Shown in pieces: positions 19,501 to 29,539 of a stretch of 64,000 nt of DNA; the first letter of the stretch is position 1, and every line of letters starts with the position of its first letter. A program made the position numbers and the translations under genes. Source of the stretch: Lactococcus garvieae (GTDB lineage: Bacteria > Bacillota > Bacilli > Lactobacillales > Streptococcaceae). The stretch spans positions 2,017,954-2,081,953 of the forward strand of contig NZ_CP065691.1 in NCBI RefSeq assembly GCF_016027715.1, given 5' to 3'. Under the pieces are notes generated by a model. The model was not told where the DNA came from, searched no databases, and saw nothing but the letters and a program-made list of their open reading frames with translations.

Positions 19501-19894
19501 AAATTTTAAACTGTCGGTAGAGCGAGATCAGGATGGGCAAATTATCCAAGTCTTTTTCGATGATCAGCATGAGCCAATGTCTTATGAGGCACTGAATAAG
19601 ACTCAGAATTTTAAGTTAAATATAGGCACAGCATTTCAACAAGCAGTCTGGCTTGAATTGCCCAAAATACCTGCGGGAACCACCATCAGCTATCAAGAAA
19701 TGGCAAACCGCGTGGGAAGACCAAAAGCTCAGCAGGCTGTCGGCCAGGCTTTGGCCCGCAACCCCCTACCTGTAATTTTGCCCTGCCATAGAGTAACACG
19801 TAAAGATGGAAGTCTTGGCGGTTTTATGGGCAAAGAGAAAGCAATAAATATTAAACAAGAAATTTTAAACTATGAAAAAAGCCTTAGCATATAA
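19490..19894 (+). CDS. Second MGMT-fold protein, short form with intact acceptor Cys
   Basis: 134 residues. The C-terminal two-thirds are the MGMT DNA-binding core: GTAFQQAVWLELPKIPAG, SYQEMANRVGRPKA, then ARNPLPVILPCHRV with the Cys near residue 98. The N-terminal portion is short and unlike a full accessory domain. Alkyltransferase-like proteins replace this Cys with Trp; here it is Cys, so it may be an active methyltransferase. Aligned by eye, the Arg finger position is Gln. The start lies inside the previous gene, with GAGGAAG before the ATG. Confidence 0.8.
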   Translation: MTAENFKLSVERDQDGQIIQVFFDDQHEPMSYEALNKTQNFKLNIGTAFQQAVWLELPKIPAGTTISYQEMANRVGRPKAQQAVGQALARNPLPVILPCHRVTRKDGSLGGFMGKEKAINIKQEILNYEKSLSI

Positions 19895-19908
19895 GCTATG
19901 GCTTTTTT
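19875..19908. terminator. Bidirectional terminator between the MGMT pair and the PAP2 gene
   Basis: AAAAAAGCCTTAGC pairs with GCTATGGCTTTTTT (one mismatch). It begins inside the MGMT coding end. Confidence 0.8.
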
Positions 19909-19909
19909 A

Positions 19910-20596
19910 TTATTGAGCTTCCTCTCTCATGCTCTTAGGAATGTAACGTACAGGTTTTTGAGGCTTTTTAAATTTAAGATAAGTAGGGTAGGTAAAACCA
20001 ATGACGGTTACTCCCCAAAGCAAGCCACCTAAAGTGTCTGAGGGATAATGTACCCAGAGAAGAATACGTGAGAACATAGTGAGCAAGATGAGGACGACTG
20101 CAAGTAAACCAAGTAAGGATTTGCCTAAAGTAGAAGACAGCTCTTGTAGAATAATGAAAAAGAGACAACCAAAGAGGACAACAGCAAAAGTAGAGTGTCC
20201 ACTAGCAAAACTTTTCCCAGGTTCGTCAATAAAGGCAGGAAGTCGATGAAGTTCGGGGCGGCTACGACCAATAATAAGCTTGATCAGTGTATTCCCACCT
20301 ATAGCTATTCCTGCAACGAGAGCCAACCAGATGGCTGAAACTCTATCTCTTATAAAAATAACAGCAGCAATGATTAGTCCAATTACAGCCCCCATAGTAT
20401 CGCCAAGAAACTTGGCAATAACTGATGAAATCAGAACAAGTAGCTTATTATCTTGAAGATGCCATGCCGCAGTTTGCAAGTCTGAATCAATAGCAGGTAT
20501 CGGTGCGTGGGTATAATGAAGCTTGACAAGAATGGCAAGTCCTATAAATAAAACCAAAGAGATAGTACTAATGGTATAGTAATTTTTTTTATTCAT
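19910..20596 (-). CDS. PAP2-family membrane phosphatase
   Basis: 228 residues with six predicted membrane segments and the full acid-phosphatase signature: KLIIGRSRP (KX6RP), GKSFASGHS (PSGH-like) and SRILLWVHYPSD (SRX5HX3D). Enzymes of this family dephosphorylate lipid phosphates such as undecaprenyl pyrophosphate or phosphatidate at the membrane surface. Which one is not clear. AAGGAAA precedes the ATG. The C-terminal tail is basic. Confidence 0.83.
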   Translation of the reverse strand: MNKKNYYTISTISLVLFIGLAILVKLHYTHAPIPAIDSDLQTAAWHLQDNKLLVLISSVIAKFLGDTMGAVIGLIIAAVIFIRDRVSAIWLALVAGIAIGGNTLIKLIIGRSRPELHRLPAFIDEPGKSFASGHSTFAVVLFGCLFFIILQELSSTLGKSLLGLLAVVLILLTMFSRILLWVHYPSDTLGGLLWGVTVIGFTYPTYLKFKKPQKPVRYIPKSMREEAQ

Positions 20597-20692
20597 AAAT
20601 TTCCTTAATTCAAATTTAAATACCTTTTGATTTTACTTTTTCTATCTGAAATAGACCTCAATATTAAAAAAATAGTACTATTAGAACCTAAC

Positions 20693-20717
20693 AAAAAAAG
20701 AGACGAAAGTCTCTTTC
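20693..20717 (-). terminator. Intrinsic terminator of pepA
   Basis: AAGAGAC / GTCTCTT arms with a GAAA loop. Read on the minus strand, it ends in seven T. Confidence 0.85.
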
Positions 20718-20721
20718 TTAC

Positions 20722-21789
20722 TTAGTAATTTTTGATGGCTGCAACTTTTTCTTCATTCAATGAAGTTACAATGGCACGCAGAAAGTTTTGAGCTTCTGTG
20801 AAGTCATCCATATTGAAAATTGTTTGATGGCTGTGGATGTAGCGCGCACACACACCGATTGTAGTTGATGGAACACCTTCATTTTGAAGGTGGGCAGCAC
20901 CAGCATCAGTACCGCCTTTTGAGATGTAAGCCTGTGTTTTAATACCATTAATTTCTGCTGTATTCAGCAAAAAGTCTTTCATGCCAGGAAGCATGATATG
21001 TCCTGGATCATAGTAGCGAAGCAATGAGCCTTCACCTAGACGGCCATTATCATTGCCAAAAGTATCTGTTGCAGGTGAGCAGTCAACGGCAAAGAAAACT
21101 TCAGGCTTAAATTTCGTTGTGGAAACATGTGCACCACGTAGACCAACTTCTTCTTGAACATTTGCACCGATAATCAATGTTACAGGCAACTCTTGATCTT
21201 TAAGATAATCCAAGAGTTCCAAAATCATCAAGCATCCATAGCGATTGTCCCATGCTTTGCTGATAACATTTTTACCATTTGCAGTTAAGATTGTTTCTGA
21301 TTCAGGGACAATAACATCGCCTTGGCGTATCCCGAATTCTAAAACTTCTTCCTTACTCATGAAGCCACCATCAAAGATAATGTCTTCGACTTGCGGCATA
21401 GCTGGTGCACCTGTTGCTCCGCGAAGAAGATGAGGAGGCAATCCACCTGTTACCACAGGAATTTTTTTGCCCTCACGTGTAAATAAAGTGAAACGTTGAG
21501 CACTGACGACTAAAGGATTCCAACCTCCCAGTGTGACAACACGTAACGTTCCGTCTGCCTTGATTGATGAAACCATGAAGCCAACTTCGTCCATATGAGC
21601 TGCCACCATGATACGCGGTGCATTTTCTGTCTTGCTCTCTTTAGTAACAAAGATGCCACCCAGTCCATCAGTCTCAGGGGTGTATCCAAGTTCAACCATG
21701 CGTGCGCGGATATAGTTACGCATTGGTGCTTCATATCCACTTGTGGCCTGGATTTCAGTTACTTCTTTAATTTTGTTAAATAAAGTCAT
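20722..21789 (-). CDS. pepA: Glutamyl aminopeptidase PepA (M42 family)
   Basis: A cytosolic metallo-aminopeptidase that removes N-terminal Glu/Asp from peptides. The 355 residues match lactococcal PepA in length and carry the M42 metal ligands: VAAHMDEVGF near residue 65, NVISKAWDNRYG near 175, ANVQEEVGLRGA near 208 and the SKGGTDAGAAH loop near 315. A longer frame exists upstream, but ATG 21789 is preferred because AGGAG sits 6 bases before it. The promoter TTGCCA-17-TACAAT lies upstream. It is a single-gene unit. Confidence 0.93.
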   Translation of the reverse strand: MTLFNKIKEVTEIQATSGYEAPMRNYIRARMVELGYTPETDGLGGIFVTKESKTENAPRIMVAAHMDEVGFMVSSIKADGTLRVVTLGGWNPLVVSAQRFTLFTREGKKIPVVTGGLPPHLLRGATGAPAMPQVEDIIFDGGFMSKEEVLEFGIRQGDVIVPESETILTANGKNVISKAWDNRYGCLMILELLDYLKDQELPVTLIIGANVQEEVGLRGAHVSTTKFKPEVFFAVDCSPATDTFGNDNGRLGEGSLLRYYDPGHIMLPGMKDFLLNTAEINGIKTQAYISKGGTDAGAAHLQNEGVPSTTIGVCARYIHSHQTIFNMDDFTEAQNFLRAIVTSLNEEKVAAIKNY

Positions 21790-21820
21790 GTAGGGCTCCT
21801 TTGATTTTCTATACTTTATT

Positions 21821-21849
21821 ATTGTAGCATTAGGAGCAGTATATGGCAA
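21821..21849 (-). promoter_or_regulatory. pepA promoter
   Basis: Read on the minus strand: TTGCCA, 17 bases, TACAAT with an upstream TG. Confidence 0.65.
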
Positions 21850-21955
21850 TATATAGTGAAAGCAGCAAATAGTATTACTTTTTATTTTATTTAAGGATGA
21901 GTATAGTATAATAGAAAGAAATCAGTGATTATAAGTATTAATAAATTGGTTTTTA

Positions 21956-21974
21956 TGTTAAAATTTTTTATATG
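21956..21974 (+). promoter_or_regulatory. Extended -10 promoter, probable leaderless start of the DUF4651 gene
   Basis: TG (21956-21957), one base, TAAAAT (21959-21964), then 7 A/T-rich bases to ATG 21972. No Shine-Dalgarno is present. Confidence 0.5.
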
Positions 21975-22259
21975 AAAAAATATTTGAAAGTTGGCTTGGG
22001 GGTCCTCGCTGGTATAGCTGGTGCGCAGGTACTCTATCAGGGCTACAAACATGTTGAAGAAAACTTGCGTGCAGAAGTTATCGAAGCTGTGCGTGAAGCT
22101 TTTGCTGACCGAGATATTCAAGCGGTCTGGATCTTTGAAGAAGCAGACCGTGGCGCCATTTACAAAGGCGGTATAATTCTTGGTGAAAACCAAAGCATTG
22201 ATTTTGAAATTGATGGGGAAACCTTAAAAATTACCGAATTAGGGGAGGAGTATTTATGA
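21972..22259 (+). CDS. DUF4651 small protein
   Basis: 95 residues. A Lys-containing start and a weakly hydrophobic segment (about 7-25, GLGVLAGIAGAQVLYQG) suggest an N-terminal anchor. A compact domain follows, with VWIFEEADRGAIYKGGIIL and an acidic end. It matches the DUF4651 family found beside thioredoxin-like ytpP in streptococci and lactococci. The function is unknown. It overlaps the thioredoxin gene by 4 bases (ATGA), suggesting coupled translation. Confidence 0.7.
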   Translation: MKKYLKVGLGVLAGIAGAQVLYQGYKHVEENLRAEVIEAVREAFADRDIQAVWIFEEADRGAIYKGGIILGENQSIDFEIDGETLKITELGEEYL

Positions 22260-22573
22260 TTATTCCAAAAAATTATGAAGAATTAGCTGAAATTGTTAAA
22301 TCTGATGGCAAACAAGTACTGTATTTTACTGCAGGTTGGTGTCCAGACTGCACTTTCATTAAACCAAAATTACCAGAGCTTGAAACGGAATTTTCGGATT
22401 TTAACTTTGTTCAAGTAGATCGTGATGAATTTATGGACTTGGCTATTGAATGGGGAATCATGGGTATTCCTAGTTTTGTGACGCTTGAGAATGGTAAAGA
22501 AACTGGACGTCTAGTCAATAAATTACGAAAAACTAAAGAAGAAGTTAGTGAATTTTTGAAGGGTGTAGAATAA
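22256..22573 (+). CDS. Thioredoxin-family protein (YtpP-like)
   Basis: 105 residues of thioredoxin fold with the redox motif WCPDC near residues 28-32 and the cis-Pro region MGIPSFVT near residue 75. WCPDC instead of WCGPC is typical of the YtpP group, reported in Bacillus-type bacteria to work with low-molecular-weight thiols. Cytosolic. It sits between the DUF4651 gene and ytpR, 5 bases before the latter, so one operon. Confidence 0.85.
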   Translation: MIIPKNYEELAEIVKSDGKQVLYFTAGWCPDCTFIKPKLPELETEFSDFNFVQVDRDEFMDLAIEWGIMGIPSFVTLENGKETGRLVNKLRKTKEEVSEFLKGVE

Positions 22574-22578
22574 ACAAA

Positions 22579-23202
22579 ATGATTGCAACGTATAATAAAA
22601 ATGTTGGTGATGTCCTCATGCTGATTGTGGCGAATAATGAAGGGGCAGAAGTAAACTATGAACGCAAAGCAGACGTCGCGCGTGTTTTTCGGGAAGATAA
22701 TGGTCAGACAGTAGCTTGGAATATCTTCAATATTAAAGGTGAGTGGCCGAACTTAGTGCAAGGGCAAAACAGTCTGACTGAAGACCAAGTAGCACAACTC
22801 AATACAAAATTGAGCGCAGCCGGTTTTGAAGAACAGCTTGTTTATGATGGTCAGCCTAAATTTGTAGTAGCGGAGATTCTGACAATGGAAGATCATGCGG
22901 ACAGTGACCACTTACATGTGTGTCAAGTCGAAGTTGGCTTGGAAGAACCTGTTCAAATCGTTTGTGGTGCTCCAAATGCTTCTATTGGTATGAAGACTGT
23001 AGCTGCATTGCCAGGTGCGATGATGCCTTCAGGTAGTCTAATCTGGCCAGGGGCTCTTCGTGGTGTATCATCTTTTGGAATGCTATGTTCAGCGCGTGAA
23101 CTTGACTTACCAAATGCACCACAAGTCCGTGGTATTGTTGAACTGAACTCTGATTTAACAGCAGGAGTTGCTTTTGATGCAGCAACAATGTGGCAAGCAT
23201 AA
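22579..23202 (+). CDS. ytpR: YtpR-family tRNA-binding domain protein
   Basis: 207 residues. An N-terminal DUF4479-like region (about 1-85) precedes an EMAP/Csaa-type OB-fold tRNA-binding domain: VAEILTMEDHADSDHLHVCQVEVG, IVCGAPNASIGMKTVAALPGA and GMLCSARELDL. It resembles the N-terminal domain of PheT but stands alone. Its role is not well defined. It is the last gene of the DUF4651-ytpP-ytpR unit, followed by a terminator and then ssb, a gene order also known in streptococci. Confidence 0.85.
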   Translation: MIATYNKNVGDVLMLIVANNEGAEVNYERKADVARVFREDNGQTVAWNIFNIKGEWPNLVQGQNSLTEDQVAQLNTKLSAAGFEEQLVYDGQPKFVVAEILTMEDHADSDHLHVCQVEVGLEEPVQIVCGAPNASIGMKTVAALPGAMMPSGSLIWPGALRGVSSFGMLCSARELDLPNAPQVRGIVELNSDLTAGVAFDAATMWQA

Positions 23203-23205
23203 AAT

Positions 23206-23240
23206 AAAAAAAGATCTCGGTGAAAACGGAGGTCTTTTTT
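23206..23240 (+). terminator. Intrinsic terminator after ytpR
   Basis: AAAAGATCTC pairs with GAGGTCTTTT (one G-T pair), followed by T. Confidence 0.75.
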
Positions 23241-23267
23241 CGTATAAAGAGCTAAGGAGGTAGAAAA

Positions 23268-23657
23268 ATGAATAAAACACTACTCGTTGGCAGACTTGCT
23301 GCAGATCCTGAGATAAGTAAGACCACAGGAGATAAGAGTTTACTTAGGATAAATTTAGCGGTTAAAAGACGCTATAAAAATACATCAGGAGAAAGGCAAA
23401 CAGATTTTATTTCCTTAGTTTTTTGGGAAAAGCTAGCAGAACACTGTGTTTCTTATGCTAAAAAAGGCGTTTTACTTGCTGTGGAGGGAGAAATTCGCAC
23501 ACGGATGTATATGGACAAGCAGGATCAAAAGCGCTATGTAACTGAAGTATTGGTCAATAATTTTGACATATTAGAGAGTCGTGCTACCATAGCTCTGCGA
23601 GAGGGAAATATCGAAAATGAAGATCTTGATTTAAAGGAAAATGAACTCCCTTTTTAG
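23268..23657 (+). CDS. ssb: Single-stranded DNA-binding protein (SsbB-like)
   Basis: 129 residues. The OB fold starts with NKTLLVGRLAADPEI and contains FISLVFWEKLAEHC and the GEIRTRMY strand. The C-terminal tail is short and acidic and ends ENELPF, the tip that binds partner proteins. At 129 residues it lacks the long Gly/Gln linker of a replicative SsbA, which suggests the SsbB type used in DNA uptake or a second copy. AAGGAGG precedes the ATG. The sequence TTCGTATA (23239-23246) upstream is only a loose match to a competence box. Confidence 0.85.
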   Translation: MNKTLLVGRLAADPEISKTTGDKSLLRINLAVKRRYKNTSGERQTDFISLVFWEKLAEHCVSYAKKGVLLAVEGEIRTRMYMDKQDQKRYVTEVLVNNFDILESRATIALREGNIENEDLDLKENELPF

Positions 23658-23715
23658 TTTGAAAAAAGTTTTTACTTCTGATAGGATGAAAGGAGTATAG
23701 AGTAAGGGGAAAAAG

Positions 23716-24246
23716 ATGGTAAAAGCTAAAACAAAAGAAGAACTGATTCAGTATTCAGAAGAAAACTGGAGGAAGATTTGCAGACTATTGGAAGACTTAC
23801 CTCCTGAAGTACAACAAGGGAACTTTAAATTCGGACAGGAGCATGGTAAAGAAGCCCACTGGGGTCGGGATAAAAATATACGCGATGTTTTTGCGCATCT
23901 TTATGAGTGGCAAAAACTTCTGCAAAGTTTTGTATTAAATAATCAAAAAGGAAAAAATCAAAGCTTTTTACCTGTCCCCTATACTTGGAAAAGCTATGCA
24001 GAGATGAATCAAGTTTTTTGGAAAAAGCACCAAGAGTCTTCTTACGAAGAGATGAAAGAAAAGTTAGCCATAAGCCATCAAAAGACCCTCAATTTATTAC
24101 AAGAATTTACCAATGAAGAGCTTTACACAAAAAAATTTTATTCATGGACTGGAACAACCACTCTTGGGCAGTATTTTCAATCTTCATTGGCCTCTCATTA
24201 TGATTGGGCCTTGAAGAAAATAAGGCTTCACAAGAAAACGTTTTAA
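23716..24246 (+). CDS. ClbS/DfsB family four-helix bundle protein
   Basis: 176 residues, largely helical. AKTKEELIQYSEENWRKI at the start, NIRDVFAHLYEWQKLL in the middle and GQYFQSSLASHYDWALKKI at the end match ClbS/DfsB (DUF1706), a DinB-like fold. Characterised members include ClbS, which protects against colibactin; most members have no known substrate. The window holds nothing like a colibactin cluster, so no such role is inferred. AAGGGGAAAA precedes the ATG. It lies between ssb and groESL. Confidence 0.78.
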   Translation: MVKAKTKEELIQYSEENWRKICRLLEDLPPEVQQGNFKFGQEHGKEAHWGRDKNIRDVFAHLYEWQKLLQSFVLNNQKGKNQSFLPVPYTWKSYAEMNQVFWKKHQESSYEEMKEKLAISHQKTLNLLQEFTNEELYTKKFYSWTGTTTLGQYFQSSLASHYDWALKKIRLHKKTF

Positions 24247-24271
24247 AAATATAAAAAATGAAGTTTTTTTC

Positions 24272-24300
24272 TTGACTAATTTTGACCTTCGCGGTAAAAT
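24272..24300 (+). promoter_or_regulatory. groESL promoter (sigma-A type)
   Basis: TTGACT, 17 bases, TAAAAT, ending 12 bases before the CIRCE element. Confidence 0.8.
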
Positions 24301-24312
24301 AAGATATATAAA

Positions 24313-24339
24313 TTAGCACTCGAACTTAAAGAGTGCTAA
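24313..24339 (+). promoter_or_regulatory. CIRCE operator (HrcA site)
   Basis: TTAGCACTC, 9 bases, GAGTGCTAA: a perfect consensus dyad. It lies at the probable start of the groESL transcript, where HrcA represses until heat shock. Confidence 0.97.
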
Positions 24340-24645
<306 letters not shown>

Positions 24646-24668
24646 AGAAAATAAAGATAGGAGAGTAA

Positions 24669-26297
<1,629 letters not shown>

Positions 26298-26303
26298 AAA
26301 TAT

Positions 26304-26335
26304 AAAAGAACCCTTGATATTAAAGGGTTCTTTTT
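26304..26335 (+). terminator. Intrinsic terminator of groESL
   Basis: AAAGAACCCTT, loop, AAGGGTTCTTTTT. Confidence 0.9.
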
Positions 26336-26382
26336 AGGTTAGTAATATAAAAAATAAAGCTCTGTGATATGAGAACTGTACT

Positions 26383-26419
26383 AAAAAATCTCCTTAGAAG
26401 TAAAGGAGATTTTTATTTT
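26383..26419. terminator. Terminator of the walRKJ operon (also T-rich on the plus strand)
   Basis: AAAAATCTCCTT and AAAGGAGATTTTT arms. On the minus strand it follows walJ directly. Confidence 0.8.
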
Positions 26420-26423
26420 AAAC

Positions 26424-27236
26424 TCAAATATCATAAAGCTTGCTTGCATGTTCATGGCTAGTGTCAAGGATGTGTACATCACGTTTAGTATCTACGTCAT
26501 GTTGGGCGAGAAATCCATCCATAGTCATGTGTGCAAGTTCTTGCATGTTATTGTTTAGGCTTAGGTGACCAAGGAAGATACGCTTAGTTTTGTTTCCTAA
26601 AACATTAAATGCTGCTTCTGCACCATCTTCGTTAGATAAGTGACCTTGGTCGCTAAGGATACGTTGCTTAGTTTTCCAAGGATATCCTCCCATCCGCAGG
26701 ATTTCAATATCATGGTTACTTTCCATGAGGTAGCCATCAGCATTCTCAATTGTTCCTCGAATACGGTCGCTTACATAACCTGTATCTGTTAGTAAGACAA
26801 AGGATTTATCGTCCTTCATGAAACGGTAAAATTGTGGTGCGATGGCATCATGGCTGACTCCAAAACTTTCAATGTCAATATCACCAAAGGTTTTTGTTTT
26901 GCCCATCTCAAAAATATGTTTTTGATCACTAGATATTTTTCCTAATGAGTTTTTACTGTCGAGTTCCTGCCAAGTCAGTTCATTTGCATAGAGCTGAATG
27001 CCATGCTTTCGTGCAAGAACGCCAATACCCTTGATATGATCACTGTGCTCATGTGTGATAAGAAGTGTGTCAATATCTTTAATATCACGATCTATTTCGC
27101 CTAATAGACTCTCAATCTTTTTACCTGATAGTCCGGCATCTACGAGGATTTTCTTTTCAGGTGTTTCCAGATAAAAAGAGTTTCCAGTACTACCTGAAGC
27201 TAAAATTGAATATTTAAATGCTGATTCGTTGCTCAT
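26424..27236 (-). CDS. walJ: MBL-fold metallo-hydrolase WalJ (YycJ/VicX)
   Basis: 270 residues of metallo-beta-lactamase fold: ILASGSTGNSFYLETPEKKILVDAGLS, then LLITHEHSDHIKGIG (HxHxDH metal site near residue 60) and the distal His in HLSLNNN. It is always found with walRK; reported roles concern DNA end processing and wall control, and its exact activity is unsettled. It overlaps walK by 4 bases. Confidence 0.9.
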   Translation of the reverse strand: MSNESAFKYSILASGSTGNSFYLETPEKKILVDAGLSGKKIESLLGEIDRDIKDIDTLLITHEHSDHIKGIGVLARKHGIQLYANELTWQELDSKNSLGKISSDQKHIFEMGKTKTFGDIDIESFGVSHDAIAPQFYRFMKDDKSFVLLTDTGYVSDRIRGTIENADGYLMESNHDIEILRMGGYPWKTKQRILSDQGHLSNEDGAEAAFNVLGNKTKRIFLGHLSLNNNMQELAHMTMDGFLAQHDVDTKRDVHILDTSHEHASKLYDI

Positions 27237-28651
27237 TCAGCAAAATCCTCCCAGTCATTATTTTCTTGATTAATCTCATCGCTGTAAGGTAGAGATAAAG
27301 TGAAAGTTGAGCCACTTTTACCATCTGAAGTGACTTGGATATCTCCATTATGTAGTTTCATAATGTCAAAAGCAATAGACAGACCCAAGCCCGTCCCACC
27401 AATCTGACTGTTTCTTGATGAATTATCTACCCGGTAGAAACGATCAAAAACTTTGGTCAAGCCAGATTTAGGAATTCCCATTCCTTGGTCCGTAATAGAA
27501 GTAAATGCTTTATTATTTTCACACCATACAGCTATAGTTATATTACCACCATTTGGAGAATATTTAAAGGCATTATTAATAATATTGTCAATAACTTGTG
27601 ACAGCTTGTCTGTATCGATTTCAAGCCAGATTTCTTGTGTAGGTATTTGACGAATAATTTTGAAATTGCTGTAATTTTTTTCAATGATTTTATCGAATCG
27701 ATCAATAATATAATTGATAAAATCAACATAATTAATGACTTCTGTGTGGAGTTTGACTTTATCTTGGTCCATACGGGAGAGTTCTAGAAGCTCCCCAATC
27801 ATCCGAATCATCCTATCTGTTTCATTAAGTGAAACGTCCACGAAGTTTGCTGCTACTTCAGGATCAGAGAGGGCGCCGTCATTCAGTGCTTCCAGATAAG
27901 CTTTAACAGATGTTAAAGGTGTACGTAGCTCATGAGAAACGTTAGAGACGAAAAGTCGGCGGTCACGCTCAATCTTTTCCTGTTCAGTTGTATCATGGAT
28001 GACGGCAATAATACCAGAGATATATCCGGACTCACTACGGAAAAGCATAAAGTTAATTCGGAGAATAACAGCAGCGCCATCGCAATTAATAGTATTCAGA
28101 GTTAACTCAGGCTCTTTTTGGAGTAAATCATGGAAAGAATAATCATCGGCTATCTTTAAGATATTGATTAACTCTTTTCCAATAATTTCTTCACTTGTTT
28201 GGTCTAAGAGGTTAAGGGCTGCATGGTTAGCTAGATTGATATGACCATGTCTATCGGTAGTAATGACTCCATCAGCCAGATAAGTCAAAATACTTTCTAG
28301 CTGGTTACGCTGATTTTCTAGATGTTCTTGTCGATCTTCAATCTCATGCCCTAACAATAATAGTTTGTTATAAGCCCTTGCGAGTTCATCGTTGTCAGTA
28401 GACCTCTGACGATTTTCATAATTACTTTGTAAAAAATTATCTACTTGATTGGAGATTTTATTTGCAGACTGGGCTAAGCGACTAAGATACCAAATAAGAA
28501 GACTTAGGGTAATGAGATAAAAAATAAAAAACTGTAAAAGTGCCGTTGTATCTGTCTGATAAAAGGTACTATTTGTTATCTCAAAAATGCCAAAAAGAAG
28601 TAGATGAATCACTACTCCTTTAAGTACTATCGAATTAAAAAATTTATTCAT
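27233..28651 (-). CDS. walK: Cell-wall sensor histidine kinase WalK (VicK)
   Basis: 472 residues. Two membrane segments (about 10-27 and 38-58) enclose an extracellular loop of only about 10 residues, unlike Bacillus WalK with its large outer domain and similar to streptococcal forms, which have almost none. A HAMP-like region, a PAS domain (about 105-215), HisKA with SNVSHELRTPLTSVKAYLEAL and a HATPase with DNIINNAFKYSPNGG follow. It controls WalR by phosphorylation and dephosphorylation. It overlaps walR by 8 bases. Confidence 0.93.
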   Translation of the reverse strand: MNKFFNSIVLKGVVIHLLLFGIFEITNSTFYQTDTTALLQFFIFYLITLSLLIWYLSRLAQSANKISNQVDNFLQSNYENRQRSTDNDELARAYNKLLLLGHEIEDRQEHLENQRNQLESILTYLADGVITTDRHGHINLANHAALNLLDQTSEEIIGKELINILKIADDYSFHDLLQKEPELTLNTINCDGAAVILRINFMLFRSESGYISGIIAVIHDTTEQEKIERDRRLFVSNVSHELRTPLTSVKAYLEALNDGALSDPEVAANFVDVSLNETDRMIRMIGELLELSRMDQDKVKLHTEVINYVDFINYIIDRFDKIIEKNYSNFKIIRQIPTQEIWLEIDTDKLSQVIDNIINNAFKYSPNGGNITIAVWCENNKAFTSITDQGMGIPKSGLTKVFDRFYRVDNSSRNSQIGGTGLGLSIAFDIMKLHNGDIQVTSDGKSGSTFTLSLPYSDEINQENNDWEDFAE

Positions 28652-29345
28652 GTGGTTCGCTCATGTAGTAGCCGACACCACGTCGTGTGGATACATATTG
28701 AGGGCGGCTTGGTGTATCTTCAACTTTTTCGCGAAGACGACGTACTGTAACGTCAACTGTACGAACATCACCGAAATAGTCGTAGCCCCAAACTGTTTCA
28801 AGTAAAGTTTCACGTGTGATAACTTCCCCAAGATGCTGTGCAAGGTAGTAAAGAAGTTCAAATTCACGGTGTGTCAAGTCTAATTGAGTTTCGTTTTTGT
28901 AAGCTGCATAGTGCGTAGGATTGATACGTAGTGTACCAATAACCAATTCTTTTTTAGAATCTTTTGGTTGTTCTACAGGAACGTTTGTCATACGACGCAA
29001 GTTTGATTTGATACGAGCCAACAATTCACGATTTGAAAATGGCTTTGTGATGTAATCATCTGCACCAAGTTCAAGGCCGATAACTTTATCAAACTCTGTA
29101 TCTTTGGCAGAAACCATTAAAATTGGTACTTCTGAAGTTTTACGGATTTGACGTGTAACTTCAAGTCCGTCAATTTTTGGTAACATTAAATCAAGATAAA
29201 TAAGGTCTGGTTTTTCTGCTTCAAAGAGTTCAAGAGCTTCTTCACCATCAAAAGCAGTGACTACTTCATACCCTTCTTTGACAAGATTAAATTTTACAAT
29301 ATCTGAAATTGGTTTTTCGTCGTCAACAACAAGAATTTTTTTCAT
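28644..29345 (-). CDS. walR: Response regulator WalR (VicR/YycF)
   Basis: 233 residues. The receiver domain has the acidic pocket VVDDEKPI and the phosphorylated Asp in DLIYLDLMLPKIDGLEV near residue 53. The OmpR-type winged-helix domain includes LTHREFELLYYLA, VRTVDVTVRRLREKVE and RGVGYYM. It regulates peptidoglycan hydrolase genes and is usually essential. It is the first gene of the walRKJ operon. Confidence 0.96.
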   Translation of the reverse strand: MKKILVVDDEKPISDIVKFNLVKEGYEVVTAFDGEEALELFEAEKPDLIYLDLMLPKIDGLEVTRQIRKTSEVPILMVSAKDTEFDKVIGLELGADDYITKPFSNRELLARIKSNLRRMTNVPVEQPKDSKKELVIGTLRINPTHYAAYKNETQLDLTHREFELLYYLAQHLGEVITRETLLETVWGYDYFGDVRTVDVTVRRLREKVEDTPSRPQYVSTRRGVGYYMSEPHE

Positions 29346-29390
29346 GATAATCCTTTCGCTTAGATGTATATAATATTATTTGCTTTTCTC

Positions 29391-29419
29391 ATTATACAAT
29401 TATTACAGTAGTATAGCAA
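29391..29419 (-). promoter_or_regulatory. walR promoter with a WalR-box-like repeat
   Basis: Read on the minus strand: TTGCTA, 17 bases, TATAAT. The -10 is the second half of TGTAAT-N5-TATAAT, one base from the WalR box consensus TGTWAH-N5-TGTWAH. A second near-match (TGTTTC-N5-TGTAAA) lies at 29446-29462. Autoregulation is inferred. Confidence 0.5.
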
Positions 29420-29539
29420 GGTAAAGCATTCCATAATATAGAAATTTTACAAAAGTGAAACAATCCGTAAAATAAGAAACGTATATAGAAGATAATAAGT
29501 ACAAAAGAACATTTTTTCCCTATTTTTTCCTTTTATTTT

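Noticed and set aside
19490-19894. The short MGMT gene as an alkyltransferase-like (ATL) protein
   Set aside because: ATL proteins have Trp or Ala in place of the acceptor Cys; this one retains PCHR.
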